DNA from: Gaiellasilicea sp963784895
GTDB lineage: Bacteria; Actinomycetota; Thermoleophilia; Gaiellales; Gaiellaceae
Direction: 5' to 3'
NCBI GenBank assembly: GCA_963784895.1
Contig: CAWATM010000019.1
Span: 48,563 to 112,562, forward strand
DNA: 64,000 nucleotides
The notes beneath the pieces were generated by a model, which did not search any database, was not told the origin of the DNA, and was given only the letters and a program-made list of their open reading frames with translations. Position numbers and translations under genes: made by a program. Position 1 is the first letter of the stretch; every line of letters starts with the position of its first letter. Below are positions 8,289 to 16,366 of the stretch, piece after piece.

Positions 8289-8389
8289 CCACCGGCCGCG
8301 GCGGCTCCCGCCCGGGCGGAGCCCGGCTCCGCCGCCGCTCGCGCACGCGCAGCGGCTCCGCCGCCGGCCAGCGAGTGGGAGCTCGCTGC
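8289..8389 (+). other. Palindrome-rich spacer between ribH and rpmB
   Basis: Very GC-rich DNA with overlapping hairpins. One is formed by GGCTCCCGCC and GGGCGGAGCC near 8301-8321. Another has arms AGCGAG (8371-8376) and CTCGCT (8382-8387), directly upstream of the rpmB -10 box. It probably combines a ribH terminator with a control site for rpmB. Confidence 0.4.
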
Positions 8390-8395
8390 TATCAT
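8390..8395 (+). promoter_or_regulatory. -10 box TATCAT of rpmB
   Basis: TATCAT ends 8 bases before the GTG start, again a leaderless-type spacing. The same TATCATCCGCCGCC string precedes the dehydrogenase gene on the other strand at 44707-44720. Confidence 0.6.
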
Positions 8396-8403
8396 CCGCC
8401 GCC

Positions 8404-8595
8404 GTGTCCAAGGTCTGCGCATCCTGCGGCAAGAAGCCGTCGTTCGGGAACAACCGGAGCCACTCGATGGTCGCGACGCGCCGTCGCTTCAACCCGAACC
8501 TGCAGAAGGTGCGCGTGCTCCTGAACGGCGTTGCCAAGCGGGCCTACGTGTGCACGAAGTGCCTCAAGGCCGGCAAGGTCCAGAAAGCCGTCTAG
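8404..8595 (+). CDS. rpmB: Ribosomal protein bL28
   Basis: Large-subunit ribosomal protein of 63 residues. It is the zinc-binding (C+) form, with CxxC pairs at residues 5-8 and 50-53, and the conserved GNNRSHSMVATRRRFNPNLQ segment. The GTG start follows a TATCAT box by 8 bases. It heads the cluster rpmB - Asp23 - fatty-acid kinase - recG that is also common in Firmicutes, which supports the function assigned to the neighbours. Confidence 0.97.
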   Translation: MSKVCASCGKKPSFGNNRSHSMVATRRRFNPNLQKVRVLLNGVAKRAYVCTKCLKAGKVQKAV

Positions 8596-8603
8596 CACGT
8601 CCT

Positions 8604-8639
8604 GACCGGCTGCACCTGCGGCCGTTCGCAGCCGGCCTC
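8604..8639 (+). repeat. Gene-end repeat, family B copy 1
   Basis: Starting 8 bases after the rpmB stop, this sequence shares GACCGGC, CACCTGCGGCCG and AGCCGGCCTC in the same order with the spacer after the SepIVA-like gene at 16909-16943. Here the arms CCGGCTGC (8606-8613) and GCAGCCGG (8628-8635) can pair. Confidence 0.55.
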
Positions 8640-8756
8640 ACGCTCCGCTCCAGCCGCGGCCCGTTCTTTCCAGGCTGTTCCCACGGCCTACGCGGCGCGA
8701 GCGAAGCGTCTGACGCGCTCGGCCTGACCCGCAACCTCGCGAGCGGACGCACCGTC

Positions 8757-8762
8757 TAAAGT
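8757..8762 (+). promoter_or_regulatory. -10 box TAAAGT of the Asp23 gene
   Basis: Ends 7 bases before the ATG at 8770. Confidence 0.5.
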
Positions 8763-8769
8763 CGCGCAG

Positions 8770-9123
8770 ATGCAGCAGGGTCACCTCACCGAGCAGTCCG
8801 AGCTCGGCTCGATCCGGATCGCGCCCGACGCGATCGCACAGATCGTCGGCCACACCGCCGCCGAGTGCTACGGCGTCGTCGGCATGGCCGGCAAGGGCCT
8901 GACGCGGCTGCTGACCCGCGACAAGCTGACGCAGGGAATCGACGTCTCGGGCACGGACGCAGGGCTTCGGATCGACCTCCATGTCGTCATCGAGTACGGG
9001 CTCAACCTCGCCGAGGTTGCCGCCACCGTCCGCTCGCGCGTCGCGTACGAGCTCGAGCGGCTCACGGGGCTCCAGGTCGCCGCGGTCGAGGTGCACATCG
9101 AGGACGTGCGGAGGTCGGCGTGA
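8770..9123 (+). CDS. Asp23/Gls24 family protein (DUF322)
   Basis: A 117-residue protein of the alkaline-shock Asp23 family, recognised by the core IRIAPDAIAQIVGHTAAECYGVVGMAG and the C-terminal VRSRVAYELERLTGLQVAAVEVHIEDV. In Firmicutes, members of the family sit at the membrane or next to the fatty-acid kinase, but the biochemical role is not established. Here it precedes the FakA-like gene by 64 bases, the same pairing as in many Gram-positives. The last codons and stop are imperfectly duplicated just before the next gene (9099-9124 versus 9167-9192, 22 of 26 identical). Confidence 0.9.
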   Translation: MQQGHLTEQSELGSIRIAPDAIAQIVGHTAAECYGVVGMAGKGLTRLLTRDKLTQGIDVSGTDAGLRIDLHVVIEYGLNLAEVAATVRSRVAYELERLTGLQVAAVEVHIEDVRRSA

Positions 9124-9187
9124 CGGTGGGAGCACCTACCGCCTCATGGGTTCCCCCATGCTGGATCGATGACGTGCGGAGAGCGGC

Positions 9188-10786
9188 ATGACCGAGCTCG
9201 AGCGGGCGAAGGAGCTCGGCCAGGCCGCGCTCGCGACGCTCGAGGCGAACCGCCGCCGGATCGACGACCTCAACGTCTATCCCGTCCCGGACGGCGACAC
9301 CGGCACGAACCTGACCCTCACCGCGCGCGCGATCATGGAGGTGCTCGACGCCTCGACCGCGGAGGACCGGGCCACGCTCGCCAAGGAGCTGACGCGAGCG
9401 GCCCTGATGGGGGCGCGCGGCAACTCCGGCGTCATCTTCTCGCAGATCCTGCGCGGTGCCGCGGAGGCGCTCGGCGACGCCGGACTGCTCGACGCCGCCA
9501 CGATCCGCCGCGCCTTCCGCGCCGCCAGCGACGCCGCCTACCGCGCCGTGCGGCGGCCGGTCGAGGGGACGATGCTGTCGGTGATCCGGGAGCTCGCCGA
9601 GGAGGCCGAGGATCCTCGCAACGCAGCGCTCGAGCCCGCCGCGCTGCTGAAGAAGCTGATCGAGCGCGGCGAGGACGCGCTTGCGCGCACGCCCGACCAG
9701 CTCGCCGTCCTGAAGGAGGCGGGAGTCGTCGATGCCGGCGGGGCCGGGCTGCTCGAGATCGTCCGCGGCGTCTCGGCCGCCCTCTCCGGCGAGCCGATCC
9801 CGGACGCTCCCGCCGAGGAGGCCCACGAGGCGGGGCTCGACGCGATCCACCAGGAGCTCTCGGAGTTCCGCTACTGCACCGTCTTCGTGATCGAGGGTGA
9901 CGGGCTGGACGCGGAGGCGCTCGAGGCTCAGCTGGACGAGCTCGGTGACTCGCTCCTCGTCGTCGGCGACGCGACGGCGCTCAAGATCCACGTCCACACG
10001 GACGAGCCCGGCCGCGCGCTCGGCTACGGCACCGCCCTCGGGACGATCGAGGGGATCGAGATCGCGAACATGCACAAGCAGACCGAGCAGCGCTCGGAGC
10101 GGATCCTCGAGTCCGTCCCCGACCCCGGCCTGACGCTGGAGACCGGCGTCGTCGCGGTCGTCCCCGGCGCCGGCAACCGCCGCCTGTTCGAGAGCTACGG
10201 CGCCGCGAAGGTGATCGAGGGCGGCCAGACGATGAACCCGTCGACCGCCGACATCGTCGCCGCGATCCAGGCGACGCCGGCGACCGAGGTGCTCGTGCTG
10301 CCGAACAACTCGAACGTGATCCTCTCGGCCGAGCAGGCGGCGAAGCTCGTCGACAAGCAGGTGCGTGTGCTCCCCTCGCGCTCGGTCCCGGCCGGCCTCG
10401 CGGCGATCGTCCGCTACCTGCCCTCGCTGAGCGCCGAGGAGAACGAGGCGGCGATGCTCGAGGCACTCGACCAGGTCGCGACCGGGGAGGTCACGGTCGC
10501 CTCGCGCGACGTCGAGCTCGACGGCGTCGAGGTCCGCAAGGGCGCCTGGCTCGGGCTCGCGGACGGGGCCGCGGTCGCGTCGTCGTCCGACTTCGACGAA
10601 GTCGCGGGAGCCGTCGTCGACCGGCTGCTCGGCGACGGCCGCGAGGTGCTGACGCTGCTCACGGGCGAGGACGAGCCCGATCTCGTCAATTTCCTGCGCG
10701 GGCTCCAAGAGCGCCATCCGGCCGTCGAGCTCGACGTCCAGTCCGGCGGCCAGCCGCACTACCCGCTCCTGCTCTCCGCCGAGTAG
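9188..10786 (+). CDS. fakA: FakA-like fatty-acid kinase (DhaL domain)
   Basis: Predicted ATP-dependent kinase that phosphorylates fatty acids held by a DegV/FakB carrier, making acyl-phosphate for phospholipid synthesis. The N-terminal DhaL domain shows NVYPVPDGDTGTNLTLT (Mg-ATP binding aspartates), MGARGNSGVIFSQILRG and AGVVDAGGAGLLE. A central domain and the C-terminal FakA domain with VVPGAGNRRLF and VLPNNSNVI follow. The length of 532 residues is close to the family norm. GGAG lies 6 bases before the ATG. The next gene encodes a DegV domain, the partner expected for FakA. Confidence 0.9.
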   Translation: MTELERAKELGQAALATLEANRRRIDDLNVYPVPDGDTGTNLTLTARAIMEVLDASTAEDRATLAKELTRAALMGARGNSGVIFSQILRGAAEALGDAGLLDAATIRRAFRAASDAAYRAVRRPVEGTMLSVIRELAEEAEDPRNAALEPAALLKKLIERGEDALARTPDQLAVLKEAGVVDAGGAGLLEIVRGVSAALSGEPIPDAPAEEAHEAGLDAIHQELSEFRYCTVFVIEGDGLDAEALEAQLDELGDSLLVVGDATALKIHVHTDEPGRALGYGTALGTIEGIEIANMHKQTEQRSERILESVPDPGLTLETGVVAVVPGAGNRRLFESYGAAKVIEGGQTMNPSTADIVAAIQATPATEVLVLPNNSNVILSAEQAAKLVDKQVRVLPSRSVPAGLAAIVRYLPSLSAEENEAAMLEALDQVATGEVTVASRDVELDGVEVRKGAWLGLADGAAVASSSDFDEVAGAVVDRLLGDGREVLTLLTGEDEPDLVNFLRGLQERHPAVELDVQSGGQPHYPLLLSAE

Positions 10787-10789
10787 CCG

Positions 10790-10795
10790 TATGGT
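10790..10795 (+). promoter_or_regulatory. -10 box TATGGT of the receiver-DegV gene
   Basis: Ends 7 bases before the GTG at 10803. It contains the upstream in-frame ATG at 10791, which would therefore be promoter rather than start codon. Confidence 0.5.
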
Positions 10796-10802
10796 CCCGG
10801 GC

Positions 10803-12063
10803 GTGGAGGCCGGAGCACACCCGATCCGTGTGTTGCTCGTCGAGGACAACGACGTCTTCCGGCAGGCGCTGATCCTTCTGCTCGAGCTCCAGGACGGGAT
10901 CGAGGTGGCCGGCGCGGTCTCGGAGGGAAAGACGGCCGTCGAGGCCTACCGCGAGCACCGCCCGGACGTCGTCGTGATGGACTTCCGGCTGCCGGGCATG
11001 GACGGCGTCGAGACGACGATCGCGCTCGTCGAGGAGTACCCCGAGGTCGCGGTCGTCTGCCTGACCGCGTCGGCGAGCCCGCGCGAGCTCGACGCGCTGA
11101 TGGCGGCAGGGGCGATCGACTGTCTGCGCAAGGACGAGGAGCTCGACGTGATCGTCGGCGCGATCCGACGCGCGGGCGAGTCCAGGCGAGGGGTCGACGA
11201 GCTGAACCTCACTCCCGAGAACACCGCGATCGTGCTCGACTCGACCGCCGACTTCCCGGAGGCGCAGATCCGCTTCCCGAACATGCGCGTCGTGCCGCTC
11301 TACGTCCGCTTCGGCGAGGAGAGCTTCCGCGACTACGTCGAGCTCGACCCGCACGACTTCTACGCGCGCCTGAAGACGGCTTCCGAGCTGCCGACGACGT
11401 CGCAGCCGACGCCGCAGGACTTCCTCACCGTCTACCACGCGCTCGCCGGCTACGAGCGGATCTACTCGCTGCACATCTCGTCGAAGCTCTCGGGCACGTT
11501 CCAGAGCGCGACGATCGCCGCGGCCGACGACGGCGACCGGATCCGGCTCGTCGACACCGAGTCGGCGTCGGTCGGGATCGGGATGCTCGCGCTCGGGATC
11601 CAGGAGCTGCTCGCGCGCGGCACGACCGACGAGGAGGTCGAGGCGCTGATCGCAGCGCTACCGGGAGCGGTCGGGGATCCTCTTCACCGTCGACACGCTC
11701 GAGTTCCTCGCCAAGGGTGGCCGGATCGGCCGCGCAAAGGCGCTGATGGGCAGCCTCCTGAACGTGAAGCCGATTCTCTCGATCGAGGACGGCGAGGTGG
11801 TGCCGCTGACGCGGGCGCGCGGGCGGGCGAAGGCGTTCGAGGAGTTCCGCAAGCGCTTCGAGGAGGCGACGACCGACGGCCCCGGCCTCGCGGTCGGGAT
11901 CGCGCACGCGGAGGCGGCGGACGCTGTCGAGCAGTTGCGTGCCGGCGTGCTCGCGAGCAGGCCGCAAGCCGACGTCAAGCTCGTCACGAGCCTCGGCGCG
12001 GTTGTCGGCACGCACGCCGGACCGGGCACCGTCGGCTTCTTCTGGTTCCAGCAGGAGCGTTGA
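10803..12063 (+). pseudogene. Response-regulator receiver fused to DegV (FakB-type) domain, one-base frameshift
   Basis: Residues 1-125 form a CheY-like receiver domain with the acidic pair E14-D15, phospho-acceptor D60 in VVVMDFRLPGMDG, T88 and K110. From about residue 137 a DegV fatty-acid-binding domain begins (TAIVLDSTADFP, then LPTTSQPTPQDF and ISSKLSGTFQSA). The frame breaks near 11652-11655: EALIA continues as RYRERSGILFTVDTLEFLAKGG only after skipping one base, and the DegV fold then runs to 12063. With the shift corrected the protein has 419 residues. The break is most simply an extra C in what should read LIERYRERSG. It is either a true mutation or a sequence error. It directly follows the FakA-like kinase gene. 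Confidence 0.8.
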
Positions 12064-12120
12064 CCCGGCGCGAGGAGGGCGATCCCGGGCGCGCCGGGGT
12101 CCGGCCGCGACGGCCGGACC
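12064..12120 (+). terminator. Two consecutive hairpins between DegV and recG
   Basis: The first stem is CCCGGCGCG (12064-12072) with CGCGCCGGG (12090-12098). The second is a perfect 10-bp stem, 12098-12107 with 12111-12120, around a CGA loop. There is no T tract. The pair begins right after the stop codon. Confidence 0.55.
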
Positions 12121-12126
12121 GGCTGC

Positions 12127-12132
12127 CATACT
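12127..12132 (+). promoter_or_regulatory. Possible -10 box CATACT of recG
   Basis: Ends 6 bases before the ATG of recG. The first base deviates from TANNNT. Confidence 0.35.
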
Positions 12133-12138
12133 CGGGCG

Positions 12139-14202
12139 ATGAGCCGGCTCCCGCCCGGTTTCGCCGCTGTGGACCCGCCCGAACGGTGGGTGCCGACGCG
12201 CGGCCGCATTCGCCCCGGGCGGCTCGAGGCGCCGCTCGACTCGCTCGCCGGGGTCGGGCCGACGCTGAAGAAACGGCTCGCGAAGCTCGGGCTCGAGCGG
12301 CTCGAAGACCTGCTCGACCACCGGCCGCGCCGCTACGAGCGCCCCGCGCCCGAGAAGCGGATCGCAGACCTCTTCGGCGAGGAGGAGGTGCTGATCCAGG
12401 GCGAGGTGCTGAAGACGTCGCTGCGACGCGGCCGCGGCCGCCTGCAGATCCTGACCGCGCAGATCTCCGACGGCACGGGGCAGATCAGCGCCACGTGGTT
12501 CAACCAGCCGTGGCTGCAGGAGAAGCTGAAGCCGGGGACGCACGTGCGGCTGCGCGGCGCGCCGAACCGGTTCGGCTTCGCGGTGCGCTCCTTCGACCTC
12601 AACGGCGGCTCCGCAACCGCCGACTTCGCGCCGGTCTACCCGGCGAGCGAGGAGATCTCGGCCGCGAAGCTGCGCGAGCTCGTCGAGGCCGCGCTGCCGC
12701 TCGTGACCGACCGGCCCGACCCGCTGCCCGCCCGCCTGAAGGCGGAGCGCGGCCTGCCGCTCCGCGGCGACGCGCTCGCGTCGATCCACAAGCCACGGTC
12801 GCTCGAGGAGGCGGAGGAGGGGAGGCAACGGCTCGCCTTCGATGAGCTGCTGGTGCTGCAGCTGGCGCTCGCCCGCCGCACGGCGGAGCGGGAGGAGCAG
12901 GTCGCCGCCGCGCTGCCCGAGCCCGGCGAGCTGATCGGCCGGTACCGCGCGGCGCTTCCGTTCGAGCTGACCGAGCACCAGGAGCAGGCGATCGCCGAGA
13001 TCGACGCCGACCTCGCGCGCACGACGCCGATGCAGCGGCTGCTTCAGGGCGACGTCGGCTCGGGCAAGACGGTCGTGGCGCTCTACGCGCTCCTGCGGGC
13101 GGTCGAGGCCGGCCGCCAGGGGGCGCTGATGGCGCCCACCGAGACGCTCGCCGAGCAGCACTTCCTCACGATCGAAGGCGTGTGCCTGGAGCTCGGCGTC
13201 AGCTGCGCGCTCGTCACCGGCTCGCTCAAGTCGAAGATCGGCGGCCAGGCGGATGTCGTCGTCGGCACGCACGCGCTGATCCAGAAGGGCTTCGAGTTCC
13301 GCGACCTCGCCGTGGCCGTCGTCGACGAGCAGCACCGCTTCGGCGTCGAGCAGCGCTCGGCGCTCGTCGAGGGCCGGGCGCCTCACGTGCTGCACATGAC
13401 CGCGACGCCGATCCCGCGGACGCTCGCGCTGACCGTGTACGGCGACCTCGCCGTCAGCGAGATCGCAAGACCGCCCGCCAGCCGGAAGCCGATCGTCACC
13501 GCCTGGGTCACCGACGAGCGCAGCTCCGAGGCCTACACGCGGCTGCGCGCGCACCTCACCGACGGGCGGCAGGCCTATGTCGTCTGCCCGCTGATCGAGG
13601 AGTCGAAGACGTCGACCGCGCGCGCGGCGGAGGCCGAGGCGGAGCAGTTGCGCGAAGGCGAGCTGAGCGGCTTCCGCGTCGGTTGCATGCACGGGCGGCT
13701 GAAGCCCGCCGAGCGGCGGGAGCTGATGGCGCGCTTCAAGGCCGGGGAGCTCGACGTCCTCGTCGCGACGACCGTGATCGAGGTCGGCGTCGACGTCCCG
13801 AACGCGACGATCATGATCGTCCAGGAGGCCGACCGCTTCGGCCTCGCCCAGCTGCATCAGCTGCGCGGCCGCGTCGGGCGCGGGGGAGAGCAGTCGTATT
13901 GCCTGCTCGTCTCGTCCGGGTCGAAGGAGGAGCTGACCGAGAGCGCGCGCGAGCGGCTGGAGGCGATGGTCGCCTCGACGGACGGCTTCGAGCTCGCCGA
14001 GAGGGATCTCGAGATCCGCGGCGGCGGCGCGCTCCTCGGCGCACGTCAGTCGGGCCTGTCCGATCTCCGCTTCGCCCGGATCACCCACGATCGCGAGCTG
14101 CTCGAGCGCGCGCGCGACGCGGCGCAATCGCTGCCGCCCGAGACAATGGCGCCGGAGGTCGACGCCCTGCTCGGGGAGGCCGACCACCTCGGCGCGTCCT
14201 GA
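12139..14202 (+). CDS. recG: RecG ATP-dependent DNA helicase
   Basis: Remodels stalled forks and branch-migrates Holliday junctions. The N-terminal wedge/OB domain is followed by superfamily-2 helicase motifs: GDVGSGKTVVALYALL (Walker A), DEQHRFGVEQR (the DEQH variant typical of RecG), TATPIPRTLALT, TTVIEVGVDVPNAT and QLRGRVGRG. The length of 687 residues is normal. It sits between the lipid-kinase pair and rsmD-coaD, as in many bacteria. Confidence 0.97.
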   Translation: MSRLPPGFAAVDPPERWVPTRGRIRPGRLEAPLDSLAGVGPTLKKRLAKLGLERLEDLLDHRPRRYERPAPEKRIADLFGEEEVLIQGEVLKTSLRRGRGRLQILTAQISDGTGQISATWFNQPWLQEKLKPGTHVRLRGAPNRFGFAVRSFDLNGGSATADFAPVYPASEEISAAKLRELVEAALPLVTDRPDPLPARLKAERGLPLRGDALASIHKPRSLEEAEEGRQRLAFDELLVLQLALARRTAEREEQVAAALPEPGELIGRYRAALPFELTEHQEQAIAEIDADLARTTPMQRLLQGDVGSGKTVVALYALLRAVEAGRQGALMAPTETLAEQHFLTIEGVCLELGVSCALVTGSLKSKIGGQADVVVGTHALIQKGFEFRDLAVAVVDEQHRFGVEQRSALVEGRAPHVLHMTATPIPRTLALTVYGDLAVSEIARPPASRKPIVTAWVTDERSSEAYTRLRAHLTDGRQAYVVCPLIEESKTSTARAAEAEAEQLREGELSGFRVGCMHGRLKPAERRELMARFKAGELDVLVATTVIEVGVDVPNATIMIVQEADRFGLAQLHQLRGRVGRGGEQSYCLLVSSGSKEELTESARERLEAMVASTDGFELAERDLEIRGGGALLGARQSGLSDLRFARITHDRELLERARDAAQSLPPETMAPEVDALLGEADHLGAS

Positions 14203-14219
14203 GTACGGCTAGCCGTACT
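14202..14219. promoter_or_regulatory. 18-bp perfect palindrome after recG
   Basis: AGTACGGCT followed immediately by its exact complement, with no spacer. This suits a dimeric protein-binding site better than an RNA hairpin. It lies between the recG stop and an acetyltransferase gene 34 bases downstream. Confidence 0.5.
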
Positions 14220-14253
14220 GCGCAGGAGCGCGGCGGGAGGCACGCTTGTCCTC

Positions 14254-14727
14254 ATGGACGCAGTCGTACTCAGACCTCTCTCTCGCGGTGAGCGGAAGCC
14301 GGTGCTCGACGTCTTCGCCGGTCTCTCCGAGCGAAGCCGCAGGCTGCGCTTTCACGGCGCGAAGCCGCGCCTCGCCGAGCGCGACGTCGACTGGCTCGTC
14401 GATGTCGGCTGCTGCGGGCGAGAAGCCGTCGTGGCGATCGACCAGGCGACCGGCCGCACGATCGGGCTGGCGCGCTTCGTCCGCGATGCGGACGCGCCCG
14501 AGGCGGAGATCGCCTACGAGGTCGTCGACGACTGGCAGGGCCGCGGCGTCGGCAGGCGGCTGCTCGCCGAGCTGCGGACGCTTGCGCTCGAGCAGGGAAT
14601 CCTCCGCTTCCGGGCGCTGATCGCGCACGGCAACCGTCCGGCGTTCGCGCTCGTGCACGGCGTCGGCGAGGAGCTCGGTCGCGCCTACGAGGACGGCGCC
14701 GTCGAACTCGTCGTCCGCCTCGCCTGA
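14254..14727 (+). CDS. GNAT-family N-acetyltransferase
   Basis: A 157-residue protein with the GNAT fold. The acetyl-CoA pyrophosphate loop is QGRGVGRRLL, preceded by the beta-4 strand AEIAYEVVDDW. The opening VVLRPLSRGERKPVLDVFAGLSERSRRLRFHG resembles acetyltransferase domains that respond to cAMP or act on lysines, but the substrate cannot be named. The ATG at 14254 begins the conserved part. The 18-bp palindrome upstream may regulate it. It converges with the acetyltransferase on the minus strand, leaving 10 bases between them. Confidence 0.8.
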   Translation: MDAVVLRPLSRGERKPVLDVFAGLSERSRRLRFHGAKPRLAERDVDWLVDVGCCGREAVVAIDQATGRTIGLARFVRDADAPEAEIAYEVVDDWQGRGVGRRLLAELRTLALEQGILRFRALIAHGNRPAFALVHGVGEELGRAYEDGAVELVVRLA

Positions 14728-14737
14728 GCCCCGCCGG

Positions 14738-15262
14738 CTAGAGGGCCTTCCAGAAGTAGGTCGTGTCGCACGGCCGCCCGTCCGGGTAGAGCGCGAAGTT
14801 CGGGATCACGCCGACGGTCGTCCAGCCGAGGCGGTCGTAGAGGCGTGCGGCGTCCCCGCCGGTGACGGCATCGAGCACGAGCAGCGTCTTCCCCTCCGTG
14901 CGCGCCTCGATCTCGGCGCGTTCCATCAGCAGGCGCGCGATGCCTCGCCCGCGCGCCGAGCGGTGGACGAGCAGCTTCGCGACCTCGCCGCGGTGCGGTT
15001 GGTTCGGCGCCAGCGCGAGGATCACCTGCACCGTGCCGACGAGAAGGCCGTCCGCGAACGCCGCCAGGATCAGGCGCCGGCCCTCCTCCGCCTCGGCCGC
15101 GAAACCCGCGAAGGCGGCGCGCGCATCGTCCGGCGAGAACGGCTCCATGTAGCTGACGGACGCTCCACCCGCGACGCAGTCGTGGAGGACGGCCGTGAGC
15201 CCGTCGAGGTGCTCGCGCAGCTCGCCCGGCTGCAGGCGGCGGATCTCGATCTGCTCGGTCAC
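14738..15262 (-). CDS. GNAT-family N-acetyltransferase
   Basis: 174-residue GNAT enzyme. Motif A reads RSARGRGIARLLMERAE, and LLVLDAVTGGDAARLYDRLGW is the usual strand-helix near the C-terminus. The opening MTEQIEIRRLQPGELREHLDGLTAVLHDCV is conserved-looking, but the substrate is unknown. The start is GTG at 15262. A GAAACT sequence 6 bases upstream on this strand may be its -10 box. It is divergent from rsmD, with 38 bases between the two start codons. Confidence 0.82.
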   Translation of the reverse strand: MTEQIEIRRLQPGELREHLDGLTAVLHDCVAGGASVSYMEPFSPDDARAAFAGFAAEAEEGRRLILAAFADGLLVGTVQVILALAPNQPHRGEVAKLLVHRSARGRGIARLLMERAEIEARTEGKTLLVLDAVTGGDAARLYDRLGWTTVGVIPNFALYPDGRPCDTTYFWKAL

Positions 15263-15300
15263 GACGCCAGTTTCGCATCGTGGTGTGGTACAGCCCCAGC

Positions 15301-15831
15301 ATGAGAGTGATCGCCGGCACCCACCGCGGCGCGCGGATCGCCGCGCCGAAAGGGCTCGCGACGCGGCCGACCGGCGACCGTGTCCGCGAGGCCGCGTTCA
15401 ACCTGATCGGGCCTGTCGACGGCGCCCGCGTCCTCGACCTCTTCGCAGGCTCCGGGGCGATGGGGATCGAAGCGCTCTCACGCGGCGCCGCGAGCGTCAG
15501 CTTCGTCGAGGCCGACCGCGCTGCGTGCCGGACGATCGCCGAGAACCTCGAACGGCTCCGCCTCACCGGGGCGCGCGTCAGCTGCGGCGACGCGATCTGG
15601 GAGCTCCGGCGCGACACGCGCACCTACGATCTCGTCCTCGTCGACCCGCCCTACGAGTTGTGGGCGGAGCTCGAGCCGAAGCTCGCCGAGCACCTGCCGA
15701 GGGTGCTCGCACCCGAGGGGCTGCTCGTCGTCGAGACCGGCTCGCGGACGGAACCGGCGCTTCCGCTGCCGCAGCGCACCTCGCGGCGGTACGGTTCCGC
15801 GCGGCTCACCCTCTACGAGCCCTCCTCATGA
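15301..15831 (+). CDS. rsmD: 16S rRNA guanine-N2 methyltransferase RsmD
   Basis: Methylates G966 of 16S rRNA (E. coli numbering). Family features are the opening MRVIAGTHRGARIAAP, TRPTGDRVREAAFNLIG, the SAM motif LDLFAGSGAMGIEALSRGA and the catalytic VLVDPPYE. It has 176 residues. The ATG at 15301 is used because it starts exactly at the conserved N-terminus. The stop overlaps the coaD start in an ATGA, and the rsmD-coaD pairing is widespread. Confidence 0.95.
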   Translation: MRVIAGTHRGARIAAPKGLATRPTGDRVREAAFNLIGPVDGARVLDLFAGSGAMGIEALSRGAASVSFVEADRAACRTIAENLERLRLTGARVSCGDAIWELRRDTRTYDLVLVDPPYELWAELEPKLAEHLPRVLAPEGLLVVETGSRTEPALPLPQRTSRRYGSARLTLYEPSS

Positions 15832-16343
15832 TCACCGCCATCTGCCCCGGCTCATATGACCCCGTCACGATGGGACACGTCGACGTAATCGCGCGCGCGG
15901 CGTCGATCTTCGACCGCGTCGTCGTCGGCGTCGTCGGCAGCCCGCGGCACAAGACGCCGCTCTTCAGTCTCGACGAGCGCGTCGAGTTCCTGAGAGAGGC
16001 GGTCGGGGACCTCGACAACGTCGAGGTCGACGTCTTCTCCGAGCTCGTGGTCGAGTTCGCCCGCCGCTGGCAGGCGAAGGCGATCGTCAAGGGCCTTCGC
16101 GTGATCTCGGACTTCGAGTGGGAGACCCAGATGAACCAGCTCAACCGGCACCTCGCCCCCGAGATCGAGACCGTGTACGTGATGGCGAGCCCCGCCGTCA
16201 GTTTCGTCTCGTCGAGCGGAGTGAAGGAGATCGCCGCCTTCGGCGGAAAGGTGGACGAACTCGTGCCGGAGACCGTGGCGCGCCGACTCGCGGAGAAATT
16301 CCCGAACGGCCGACCCGGCGCTCCGGAAAACCCCAGGGAATAA
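15828..16343 (+). CDS. coaD: Phosphopantetheine adenylyltransferase
   Basis: Catalyses the penultimate step of coenzyme A synthesis, making dephospho-CoA from ATP and 4'-phosphopantetheine. The nucleotidyltransferase motif GSYDPVTMGHVDVI and the second ATP loop SFVSSSGVKEIAAFGG are present. It has 171 residues. The start overlaps the rsmD stop as ATGA. CoA is used by the fatty-acid and phospholipid genes downstream. Confidence 0.96.
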   Translation: MITAICPGSYDPVTMGHVDVIARAASIFDRVVVGVVGSPRHKTPLFSLDERVEFLREAVGDLDNVEVDVFSELVVEFARRWQAKAIVKGLRVISDFEWETQMNQLNRHLAPEIETVYVMASPAVSFVSSSGVKEIAAFGGKVDELVPETVARRLAEKFPNGRPGAPENPRE

Positions 16344-16352
16344 CAACCAGCG

Positions 16353-16358
16353 TAGAAT
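16353..16358 (+). promoter_or_regulatory. -10 box TAGAAT of the SepIVA-like gene
   Basis: Ends 8 bases before the ATG. The GGAG in between is only 2 bases from the ATG, too close for a normal ribosome site, so a leaderless start is likelier. Confidence 0.6.
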
Positions 16359-16366
16359 TAGGAGCC

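Noticed and set aside
10791..10802. ATG at 10791 as start of the receiver-DegV gene
   Set aside because: It lies inside the TATGGT -10 box, and the GTG four codons later has the leaderless spacing.
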